A stretch of 33,044 nt of DNA from a virus. The translations under genes and the position numbers were made by a program. The number at the start of each line of letters is the position of its first letter. Position 1 is the first letter of the stretch. The notes under the pieces are model-generated. The model worked only from the letters and a program-made list of their open reading frames with translations, was not told where the DNA came from and ran no database searches. Where the stretch lies: IMG/VR virus record IMGVR_UViG_3300021091_000240, positions 1-33,044 of that record; one strand, 5' to 3'. Below are positions 27,088 to 33,044 of this stretch, piece by piece.

Positions 27088-27848
27088 CGACGCTCAATAT
27101 CTTCTTCAACACAGTTTTCGCCATACTGTATTTCTATAACTTTTAAGGGAACATCGCCCTCATTACACAGTTGATGCCATTCTTGTCTATCGATATGTAT
27201 GTGTTGGAATTTTTTAAAAATGCCATGAAGTTCAGTATCGGTACTTACATTTACAGTATAAACAGTGGCCACTCCATCCGCTACAAACCAGTGTTCGGCT
27301 CGGTCTTTATGTTTTTGCATCGACAACATTTTACCAGGTGCAACAGTTAATTCTTTTAACTTAACTTCTTTGCCCTGCTCATGTAGAATCCTCCAATAAC
27401 CCCATTGTCTCTCAGTTTTAGGAGCCTTCCATTCTTCTAATATCCAAGAACTGGAGTTTTTCTTATCTTCCCCGCCAACACCAAATATAAATTTTATATT
27501 TGAATCATCAATATCCATCTCCGGGATATTTTTTGCAGTTCTATCGCCGCCGTTGGCAAATATTAGTTCAGCATCGGGGTAATGTGCTCTGATCTGTCTT
27601 ATAAAATTTTTGGCGGATCCGTCTGAATCGTCAAAGGTGTACACTTCATCTACCACAGAAAGATTATTGATTACGCACAATCGTTCGTTCCACGGCATGA
27701 ACGCTCGACCCTTCTTACGTTCGAGCCATTCGTCTGAATTAAGTCCAACAATAAGTTCGTCACCTAATGTCTTTGCTGCTTTGAAGTAAGAAATATGTCC
27801 GGAATGGATTGGGTCAAATCCCCCGGTAACTAATACGATTTTTTTCAT
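27084..27848 (-). CDS. Cytidylyltransferase-like domain fused to a PMI-type cupin
   Basis: 254 residues from ATG 27848. Domain 1 (1-about 140): 'VTGGFDPIHSGHISYFKAAK' with the HxGH motif (His15-x2-His18), 'GLNSDEWLERKKGRAFMPW', the nucleotidyltransferase fold of HldE/RfaE-C, TagD and related enzymes that load a sugar- or polyol-phosphate onto CTP (or ATP). Domain 2 (about 145-254): 'QWGYWRILHEQGKEVKLKELTV', 'PGKMLSMQKHKDRAEHWFV', 'GVATV', the cupin tail usually found behind GDP-mannose pyrophosphorylases (mannose-6-phosphate isomerase type II). The pairing of a HxGH-type transferase with this cupin is unusual. An upstream in-frame ATG at 27929 would overlap the divergent gene and pass through the late promoter, so it is rejected. 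Confidence 0.8.
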   Translation of the reverse strand: MKKIVLVTGGFDPIHSGHISYFKAAKTLGDELIVGLNSDEWLERKKGRAFMPWNERLCVINNLSVVDEVYTFDDSDGSAKNFIRQIRAHYPDAELIFANGGDRTAKNIPEMDIDDSNIKFIFGVGGEDKKNSSSWILEEWKAPKTERQWGYWRILHEQGKEVKLKELTVAPGKMLSMQKHKDRAEHWFVADGVATVYTVNVSTDTELHGIFKKFQHIHIDRQEWHQLCNEGDVPLKVIEIQYGENCVEEDIERR

Positions 27849-27852
27849 AAAA

Positions 27853-27861
27853 ATATTTATC
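27853..27861 (-). promoter_or_regulatory. T4-type late promoter GATAAATA (minus strand)
   Basis: Plus strand ATATTTATC; on the minus strand GATAAATAT, ending four bases before ATG 27848, so the leader must be very short. The word ATATTTATCTGCGTA here is repeated at 30735-30749. Confidence 0.65.
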
Positions 27862-27873
27862 TGCGTAGTTAAT

Positions 27874-27881
27874 GGTAAATA
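27874..27881 (+). promoter_or_regulatory. T4-type late promoter-like GGTAAATA
   Basis: GGTAAATA, six of eight matches, ending six bases before ATG 27888 on the + strand. Divergent to the minus-strand late promoter 13 bases away. Confidence 0.45.
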
Positions 27882-27887
27882 ACAAAG

Positions 27888-28481
27888 ATGGAACACTTTT
27901 ATCAAACTGTTGAAGGATTTATGGACCATCGTACCACTGTTATGTTAGATTTGGTGTTGGACAGATTTCCAGCAAAGGGTACCTGGGTCGAGTTGGGATC
28001 CTGGATGGGACGCAGTGCTTGTTATTGTGTAGTAGAACTTTTGAACCGAGACAAACTTGGTTTTTTTTACTGCGTTGATACTTGGCAAGGAGGTGACGAT
28101 ATAGAAAATCACCCATTAGTAGTGACCAACCAGGCACACGAAAATTTGCTTAACAATGCACGTGAAAATTTTCTAAACAATATTGCACCAATCAAAGAAT
28201 ACATTACAGATATTAAAAGCGACAGCGCATCTGCCGCGGCTAGATTTATAGATAACAGTGTAGATTTTTGTTATGTAGATGCAGGACATACCTACGAAGG
28301 TGTCATTAGAGATTTAAATGCTTGGTGGCCCAAGATACGTCCAGGCTGTCGATTTGGCGGCGATGACTACACTAAAGTATGGCCAGGGGTGTGCCGAGCA
28401 GTTGAGGAATTTTTTGAAGATAAAAAAATCAAAGTCAGCAGAATCGGACGATGTTGGATGGTGACTAAGCCTCTAGAATAG
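27888..28481 (+). CDS. Class I SAM-dependent methyltransferase-like protein
   Basis: 197 residues. 'WVELGSWMGRSACYCVVELL' (33-52) is the glycine-rich SAM-binding motif; 'FFYCVDTWQGGDD' supplies motif II and 'VDFCYVDAGHTYEGVIRDL' with 'WWPKIRPGCRFGGDDY' the motif IV-V region typical of Methyltransf_24-type enzymes found in polysaccharide clusters. It probably methylates a sugar. It is transcribed alone on + between two minus-strand late units. A 6-bp stem (28470-28475 with 28479-28484) spans its stop without a T-run. Confidence 0.8.
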   Translation: MEHFYQTVEGFMDHRTTVMLDLVLDRFPAKGTWVELGSWMGRSACYCVVELLNRDKLGFFYCVDTWQGGDDIENHPLVVTNQAHENLLNNARENFLNNIAPIKEYITDIKSDSASAAARFIDNSVDFCYVDAGHTYEGVIRDLNAWWPKIRPGCRFGGDDYTKVWPGVCRAVEEFFEDKKIKVSRIGRCWMVTKPLE

Positions 28482-28512
28482 AGGGCACACTCTTTGGTAT
28501 AAAGACCATCAA

Positions 28513-29199
28513 TCAAAAAAATTTTTTTGGAATAAAAATAGTATCATCGATATCGGGACGAGCAACATCTATATATCCAATCTCGTCAAGCAGATCGATA
28601 AACTCATTATTATCATATTTGTGAAGAGTTTTTTTATGATCCCCTTTCATATATTCAACAAACAGAACAGGCTTGTGTTGTTTTATAGTATTAATAGCTC
28701 CTTTCATAACTTCAAGTTCCCATCCTTCGACATCAATTTTTATCAAAGATATGTTTTCAAAGGAGCATGCATCTAAAGGTTTCACGGTAACCTTAAAAAC
28801 AGCATCGGCAGGAAATTTTTCTGCAGTTTCATCATCTAAAATCTGGAAGGTTCCAGAATTTTTTCTCGTCCTATATCCACCTTTTACAATTTTTTCTTCA
28901 AAACTACATCCATACGGGTATAAACTTATTTTGTCTCGATATTCCAAGGTATTTTCTACTAAACATTCAAAATGGCTTGGATTAATTTCAAAAGCATGGA
29001 CATGTTTAAATCCGCCTTCTAACCAATGAATAGTGGTTATTCCAACATGTGCTCCAATGTCGATGACATTTAATTTTTCTGTTATCATATCCATGACAAC
29101 TTGTCGGCCGGCCGAATTCCAATCAGTAGAGGCGCGGCCTGTAAAATATTCCGCCTCTGGATCAATAATTTGATTTTTAGGTAATTTAAAACTTTTCAT
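28513..29199 (-). CDS. FkbM-family methyltransferase A
   Basis: 228 residues from ATG 29199, which overlaps the preceding stop as ATGA and follows AAGGA by eight bases. 'VIDIGAHVGITTIHWLEGG' (46-64) is the SAM motif and 'ISLIKIDVEGWELEVMKGA' the FkbM signature 'KIDVEGxE'. FkbM-type enzymes methylate hydroxyls of sugars or polyketides. A second FkbM gene is at 30037, separated by a GT17-like glycosyltransferase, so the three form a transfer-and-methylate unit. Confidence 0.85.
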   Translation of the reverse strand: MKSFKLPKNQIIDPEAEYFTGRASTDWNSAGRQVVMDMITEKLNVIDIGAHVGITTIHWLEGGFKHVHAFEINPSHFECLVENTLEYRDKISLYPYGCSFEEKIVKGGYRTRKNSGTFQILDDETAEKFPADAVFKVTVKPLDACSFENISLIKIDVEGWELEVMKGAINTIKQHKPVLFVEYMKGDHKKTLHKYDNNEFIDLLDEIGYIDVARPDIDDTIFIPKKFF

Positions 29200-30050
29200 G
29201 GTTGTATTCCTTTGCTCCAAAAAATATCGATTTTTTGAAGATGTTGTAAAATTTTATCCGAAAGGCCCTTACCACCATCTGGAACGGCTTTCATCTTTCC
29301 TTTTTTGGCAACTGTATTCCACCCGCGACCTTCGAAGATCTCTCTGGCGGCCTGCTCGGGAGTCTTATTAATTTTTGGTTCCCAAGTGCGCCATTCTCTG
29401 ATACTGCCCATGGCCTTCGCTTTAGTTGCTGCATCTCCCATTTTGGTAAAGTGCCACCCTCCATTAACAGGATAAAACAAAGTTTTTTCTCCCTCGGCCC
29501 AGCCTCGCAACGCCTTGGGTTTACTACAATAAAATTCAGCCATGCTTGTAATATCTTTGAATTTAGCCATTTTTGATCCGGGCCATCTCGGAATACCCGG
29601 GGTTATCCAATCCACAAAACAGGTTCTATTCTCATGGTTCCATACTACCTGACCATATTGATGATAAAGATCAACGGCTTCTTGCCATTTATCAACTTCC
29701 CAAAATTCATCCAGGTCATTCATTATGACCCAATCTTCCGGATCTGCGAATTTTTGTAGTTCATAAAGAGCATGTTCTCTAGTACCATTCTCAACCCATT
29801 TTTCTTCTACTCCCTGAGCATCTTCCAACCATTCTTGCGGCCAGGTAGCTTCTACATAACGAATTTTTTTTCTTATATGTTCCGGTAGGTCTTTCAAAAT
29901 CTTTTGAAAATAAGGCTTATTTGGTTGATGCCTCCAGGTCATATTACTTTCTATGATAATAAAATCAGTCACTAATTCATTAAGATATTCTAGTCGTACT
30001 CTGACTAAATCATCTTCATTCAAAAAAGTGAATGCATCAATTATTCTCAT
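29196..30050 (-). CDS. GT17-family glycosyltransferase-like protein
   Basis: 284 residues. 'IIDAFTFLNEDDLVRVRLEYL' and 'DFIIIESNMTWRHQPNKPYF' are the N-terminal signature of Glyco_transf_17 (eukaryotic beta-1,4-N-acetylglucosaminyltransferase III and bacterial relatives). 'WVIMNDLDEFWEVDKW' (Asp112-x-Asp114-Glu115) is the donor-metal motif, and 'NGGWHFTKMGDA' the conserved Gly-Gly-Trp-His stretch. Such enzymes add a sugar to a branched glycan. Overlaps the upstream FkbM gene by 14 nt and the downstream one by ATGA. Confidence 0.85.
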   Translation of the reverse strand: MRIIDAFTFLNEDDLVRVRLEYLNELVTDFIIIESNMTWRHQPNKPYFQKILKDLPEHIRKKIRYVEATWPQEWLEDAQGVEEKWVENGTREHALYELQKFADPEDWVIMNDLDEFWEVDKWQEAVDLYHQYGQVVWNHENRTCFVDWITPGIPRWPGSKMAKFKDITSMAEFYCSKPKALRGWAEGEKTLFYPVNGGWHFTKMGDAATKAKAMGSIREWRTWEPKINKTPEQAAREIFEGRGWNTVAKKGKMKAVPDGGKGLSDKILQHLQKIDIFWSKGIQP

Positions 30051-30714
30051 ATTCTAATATCCAATCATATTTGTACTGCCATATTACTTTGTAACCCCAA
30101 TTTTTCAACAACTCCAGTGCTTGATCGTGGTTATAACTAATCTGTTTATCTAATATCTTATTTTCAAAACTTATTTCTATAGCGATCAAAGGTTTTTGAG
30201 ATCTTATTGTCTGTTCAGCGCCACGTACCACTGATAATTCATGCCCTTCTACATCAATTTTAATCATGTCGACATTTTGTAGATTTAAACTGTCTAATGT
30301 GACTGCAGGTACCTTGATATAATGCCAGTGTTTTTTTAAAACTTTTGGATCTGAAATAATTTGATTAATTTCAGACCTGCCGCTGACCGCAAATAAAACT
30401 TCACCGTTAAAATCGCTGAGTGCTAGATTTTTTAAGTCGATATTTGAGCGTGTGCAATTTTTGGCCAAACATTCAAAAATATTTGGTGTAGGTTCGAACG
30501 CAGTGACCTTGGACCATCTGGCTCCAAAATATCCAGTCATGAAACCCATATTAGCACCTATGTCTAGTGCGTGTATTTTTTCTTTGTTAGAAAACTTTTC
30601 CTCGATGACATCAGCCATTCCTTGATTTGTTCCTGGGTCTCCCCAAGCACAATCTGCTTGATCTTGCCTATTCACGTCACCGTCTGCAAACCACCAGTTT
30701 CCTATTAATTTCAT
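30037..30714 (-). CDS. FkbM-family methyltransferase B
   Basis: 225 residues. 'HALDIGANMGFMTGYFGAR' (48-66) binds SAM, 'VTAFEPTPNIFECLAKN' and 'VDMIKIDVEGHELSVVRGA' are the FkbM signature. The N-terminus 'NWWFADGDVNRQDQADCAW' and that of the 28513 protein share a Trp and acidic residues, suggesting a common acceptor type. First gene of a three-gene minus-strand unit behind a late promoter at 30735. The leader between promoter and ATG is about 20 bases. Confidence 0.85.
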   Translation of the reverse strand: MKLIGNWWFADGDVNRQDQADCAWGDPGTNQGMADVIEEKFSNKEKIHALDIGANMGFMTGYFGARWSKVTAFEPTPNIFECLAKNCTRSNIDLKNLALSDFNGEVLFAVSGRSEINQIISDPKVLKKHWHYIKVPAVTLDSLNLQNVDMIKIDVEGHELSVVRGAEQTIRSQKPLIAIEISFENKILDKQISYNHDQALELLKNWGYKVIWQYKYDWILEYENN

Positions 30715-30734
30715 AATGTTTTTCTCTAAGCAAG

Positions 30735-30743
30735 ATATTTATC
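30735..30743 (-). promoter_or_regulatory. T4-type late promoter GATAAATA (minus strand)
   Basis: Plus strand ATATTTATC, giving GATAAATAT toward ATG 30714. Identical surroundings (ATATTTATCTGCGTA) to the promoter at 27853-27861. Confidence 0.65.
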
Positions 30744-30759
30744 TGCGTACATATTATTA

Positions 30760-30767
30760 CATAAATA
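30760..30767 (+). promoter_or_regulatory. T4-type late promoter CATAAATA
   Basis: CATAAATA (seven of eight) on the + strand, 18 bases before ATG 30786, with AAGGGAG (30774-30780) as ribosome site. Divergent to the minus-strand late promoter 16 bases away. Confidence 0.65.
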
Positions 30768-30785
30768 TTCGGTAAGGGAGAATGT

Positions 30786-31691
30786 ATGAAATCATTAGTC
30801 ACAGGCGGAGCCGGATTTATAGGATCACATATTGTAGATCGATTAGTAGAATTAAATCACGAAGTCATAGTTATAGATAACGAATCATCTAAATGCCATT
30901 TTAAATTTTATTATAATTCTAAAGCAACCTATCATAATCTAGATATCAAAGATTATGACGCTACTCGACACTTATATGAAGGTGTAGATTATGTTTTTCA
31001 TTGTGCCGCTGAAGCGCGAATTCAAAATGCTGTGACTATTCCGTTAATGACTGTGGCTACCAATGTGCTTGGCACAGCAACGGTACTACAGTGCAGTAAA
31101 GAAGCCAATGTGAAAAAAGTAATGTATAGTTCTACGTCGTCGGCTTATGGTTTAACAAATCAACCTCCGTTGCAAGAAGATATGAAAGAAGATTGTCTTA
31201 ACATATATTCGGTTAGCAAGGTTACCGGAGAAAGACTTTGTGCAGCATATTACAAATTTGATGGGCTGAAAACCGTTTCATTTAGATACTTTAATGTATA
31301 TGGTCCAAGAGAACCGGTGAAAGGACCATATGCCCTAGTAGTTGGAAAATTTCTTAGACAACACGCAGCCGGTGAATCGTTGACTATCGTGCCTGACGGC
31401 AAACAGCGAAGAGACTTTACACACGTTTTAGACGTAGTTGAAGCAAACATTCTAGCCATGCAGAAAGATCACGATAGATATGGTGAAATTTTTAATGTGG
31501 GAACCGGGAAAAATTATAGTGTGCAAGAATTAGCAAATATGATTTCTAGTAATACTGTGATGGTTGCACCCAGGATTGGGGAGGCTTACATCACACTGGC
31601 CGATAATAACAAAATAAAAGAAGTGTTTGGATGGCAACCATCGATGCGATTAGAAAATTACATCAAAAACGAATTACTTAGATCTGTGTAA
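30786..31691 (+). CDS. NAD-dependent sugar epimerase/dehydratase (GalE-like)
   Basis: 301 residues. 'VTGGAGFIGSHIVDRLVEL' (5-23) binds NAD; 'FHCAAEARIQNAV' and 'SSTSSAYG' (115-122) hold the active-site Ser/Thr; Tyr141-x3-Lys145 ('IYSVSKVTGE') is the catalytic pair; 'FRYFNVYGPREP' and 'RRDFTHVLDVVEA' are GalE/UDP-glucuronate-epimerase-type words. It most likely epimerises a UDP-sugar at C4. Together with the dehydrogenase-like gene at 31674 it could give a UDP-uronic acid epimer, but substrate is not decided by sequence alone. The last 18 bases overlap the convergent gene. Confidence 0.9.
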   Translation: MKSLVTGGAGFIGSHIVDRLVELNHEVIVIDNESSKCHFKFYYNSKATYHNLDIKDYDATRHLYEGVDYVFHCAAEARIQNAVTIPLMTVATNVLGTATVLQCSKEANVKKVMYSSTSSAYGLTNQPPLQEDMKEDCLNIYSVSKVTGERLCAAYYKFDGLKTVSFRYFNVYGPREPVKGPYALVVGKFLRQHAAGESLTIVPDGKQRRDFTHVLDVVEANILAMQKDHDRYGEIFNVGTGKNYSVQELANMISSNTVMVAPRIGEAYITLADNNKIKEVFGWQPSMRLENYIKNELLRSV

Positions 31692-32447
31692 TTTATTAAT
31701 ATCTTCAACACGACCTAACAGTTTTAACTCTGTTCCTATATCCAGTCCGTGTTCTAGAATTGCCGCTACATCTTTAGGAAAACAAGCTCCACCATACCCA
31801 TATTGACCGTCTGGACCAGGTACATCCCAATGGCTATTACCTAGTCTAGAATCATTCTGTGCAATAGTCTTAATTTCTTCCCAGTTTACACCTACCTCCT
31901 TGGCCAAGTGGAACATATCATTCATAAACGTTACCTTGGTGGCTAAAAAGGTATTTGCCAAATATTTAAATAGGCTGGCTGTAGCGATGTCAGTATGATG
32001 ATAATGCGTGGCTTTGACTGTGCTGGATTTGATAATTTTTTCTGCTTCTTGACAGCGATTGACATTACCACCAATCAATACCCATGAGGAATTTTCGTAA
32101 TCTGCTGTGGCATTCGCAGCGGTTAAAAATTCAGGCGCATGCACCACATTAGGATATCTATCCTGCAATCTTAAATATACACCAGGTGGCACTGTGCTTT
32201 TACAAATTACAACTTTATCATAGCCTTGTAATTCGGATAATACTGATTTTACAAAACTATCATCGCAGTGACCGTTCTCCATCATCGGAGTAGGCACACA
32301 AACATACACAGCATCACAGGTTTTCATCTGCTCTAAGGTAGCAGACTTTTCTCTAAATTTAGGATCTCTTATAATTAATGTGTGATTTCTATGAGTATGC
32401 GCCACGGCACCGCCAACATAACCGTGACCAATTATTCCAATTTTCAT
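31674..32447 (-). CDS. UDP-glucose/GDP-mannose dehydrogenase-like, truncated
   Basis: 257 residues instead of the usual 390-440. The N-terminal Rossmann domain ('GIIGHGYVGGAVAH', 4-17), 'VYVCVPTP', 'VVICKSTVPPG' and the central helical domain with Lys161 and Asn165 ('LFKYLANTFLATK') are present, as is the catalytic Cys222 in 'GYGGACFPKDV'. The C-terminal UDP-binding domain is missing and the protein ends soon after the central domain. Full enzymes oxidise UDP-glucose or GDP-mannose at C6 to the uronic acid. This short form keeps the catalytic Cys but may need another protein or have another function. It overlaps the UvsY-like gene by ATGA. Confidence 0.85.
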   Translation of the reverse strand: MKIGIIGHGYVGGAVAHTHRNHTLIIRDPKFREKSATLEQMKTCDAVYVCVPTPMMENGHCDDSFVKSVLSELQGYDKVVICKSTVPPGVYLRLQDRYPNVVHAPEFLTAANATADYENSSWVLIGGNVNRCQEAEKIIKSSTVKATHYHHTDIATASLFKYLANTFLATKVTFMNDMFHLAKEVGVNWEEIKTIAQNDSRLGNSHWDVPGPDGQYGYGGACFPKDVAAILEHGLDIGTELKLLGRVEDINKLHRSK

Positions 32448-32899
32448 AATGTTGCGTCTTCTAATCCGGCAGTTCTTAATTTAACAATATTGGATAACTG
32501 CCATTGCTTGATGTCTAGGCCTTTGATGATACCTAGCCATTTATTTCTCAGTAGTGCAAAGTCGTTGATAATTTTTTCGAAATCAACAACATCGGCCTCG
32601 CCCTCTACAAACTTTTCACAGTCTCTAGAGGACAGGCTGCGCTGATAATTTTCAAGATATTTGCGAAAATGCTGGCTGCGCAGTCTGCGCAGTTCAATGT
32701 TGAGATATTCGAGAATCGCTTCGATCTCTTGGAGTTGATTGAATCGGTTTTCTACGATGCCAGGCATAGCGGCTGATGCTCGTTCGATGTTTCCCGCTAT
32801 GCGGGCATCTTTTTTTGCTTCTAGCAGTTCGCTTTCATAATATGCCACAGCATCTGGTATGTTTGAAATATCCTTTGAAACCCGATCATACCAATTCAT
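32444..32899 (-). CDS. uvsY: Probable UvsY-type recombination mediator
   Basis: 151 residues, almost all helical with many charges and no Cys in the core: 'AYYESELLEAKKDARIAGNI', 'GIVENRFNQLQEIEAILEYL', 'FRKYLENYQRSLSSRDCEKF', 'EGEADVVDFEKIINDFALLR', 'GLDIKQWQLSNIVKLRTAGL'. Length and the order of its C-terminal half ('AD.V......I...F.L......I.K......I.....R') agree with T4 UvsY, which loads the UvsX recombinase on ssDNA. Identity is low enough that I hold this as probable. In T4 uvsY lies close to uvsW; here about 12 kb of glycan genes separates them. It begins one base before the end of the preceding gene's stop region. Confidence 0.6.
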   Translation of the reverse strand: MNWYDRVSKDISNIPDAVAYYESELLEAKKDARIAGNIERASAAMPGIVENRFNQLQEIEAILEYLNIELRRLRSQHFRKYLENYQRSLSSRDCEKFVEGEADVVDFEKIINDFALLRNKWLGIIKGLDIKQWQLSNIVKLRTAGLEDATL

Positions 32900-33044
32900 T
32901 TATTCCTCATCGTCAGCGTAATCTTCATATTCTTCTTCGATCTCTTCGTCATCGATAGCATAGTCGATGGCTTCGTCTAGATGGTCATCTATTCCTAATA
33001 GGCTCTGCAGTGTAGATTCTTTGATTCCATAGTCTAATAGAGTG
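32900..33044 (-). CDS. 3' end of an acidic protein (partial)
   Basis: The minus strand is open from the window edge to TAA (32902-32900). About 47 residues are visible: 'DYGIKESTLQSLLGID' then 'DHLDEAIDYAI' and a very acidic end ('DDEEIEEEYEDYADDEE'). The acidic tail is striking but the family is not recognisable. Its stop is directly next to the UvsY-like ATG, so it belongs to the same transcript. Confidence 0.6.
   Translation of the reverse strand, partial: TLLDYGIKESTLQSLLGIDDHLDEAIDYAIDDEEIEEEYEDYADDEE

Noticed and set aside
27849-27929. Upstream ATG at 27929 for the cytidylyltransferase-cupin gene
   Set aside because: The added 27 residues pass through the late promoter and overlap the divergent methyltransferase start; homologous enzymes begin just before VTGGFDPIHSGH.
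28470-28484. Hairpin CCTCTA-GAA-TAGAGG at the end of the methyltransferase gene as a terminator
   Set aside because: No T-run follows within ten bases; the later A7T7 tract belongs to the end of the convergent gene.
1-33044. tRNA genes, CRISPR arrays and insertion sequences
   Set aside because: No T-loop plus acceptor-stem pattern, no regularly spaced repeats and no transposase or integrase motifs were found on reading both strands by eye. A tRNAscan-SE run would be decisive.

Overview
The window is part of a large T4-type phage genome (Caudoviricetes, tailed, myovirus-like), not host chromosome. It encodes a gp41-type replicative helicase, a gp61-type primase, a UvsW helicase and a probable UvsY. 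Genes are packed with 4-nt ATGA or 1-14 nt overlaps. T4-type late promoter octamers (TATAAATA and one- or two-base variants) precede many transcription units. The closest relatives I can recall are marine and freshwater T4-like phages (cyanophage or pelagiphage type). The host cannot be named from the sequence; the TTGACA-17-TATACT promoters only say its polymerase uses an ordinary sigma-70-like factor.

Layout. (1) 1-1.65 kb, + strand: end of an upstream gene, then a block of tiny genes (membrane proteins, a lipoprotein) driven by three near-identical sigma-70 promoters and bounded on both sides by copies of TTAGTGTGCGC. (2) 1.8-6.4 kb, + strand, relatively GC-rich: late genes, including three SGNH-type hydrolases, a 2OG-Fe(II) oxygenase, a DUF2061-like membrane protein and several unknowns. 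(3) 6.4-7.2 kb: a Bax-inhibitor-1/YccA-type membrane protein with its own sigma-70 promoter, ending at a bidirectional terminator. (4) 12.4 down to 7.2 kb, - strand: replication operon primase - two micro-genes - carbamoyltransferase-like - HxH oxygenase-like - helicase - small gene - nucleotidyltransferase, with almost every junction overlapping. (5) 12.4-13.6 kb: a probable virion protein and a divergent conserved gene, each with a late promoter. (6) 20.0 down to 13.6 kb, - strand: a ten-gene UvsW operon of mostly unknown genes, ending in a very short protein that keeps the catalytic-aspartate motifs of bacterial DNA polymerase III alpha (DnaE). (7) 20.0-32.4 kb, AT-richer, both strands: a glycan island with nucleotide-sugar enzymes (GDP-mannose 4,6-dehydratase, GalE-like epimerase, truncated UDP-sugar dehydrogenase, cytidylyltransferase-cupin fusion), at least seven glycosyltransferase-like proteins and three methyltransferases, read mainly from late promoters. 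(8) 32.4-33.0 kb: a UvsY-like gene and the end of another gene.

How it works together. Sigma-70-type promoters, some apparently giving leaderless mRNAs, should drive the replication and recombination operons early. Late-sigma promoters drive the probable structural genes, hydrolases and most of the glycan island. Late timing of the glycan genes suggests that the sugars decorate new virions rather than altering the host early, but this is inference.

Most interesting items: the mini-DnaE palm-like protein in the UvsW operon, the recurrent -10/6 nt/ATG leaderless promoter layout, a 12-kb late-promoter glycan island lying between uvsW and uvsY, and two unusual domain fusions in it.
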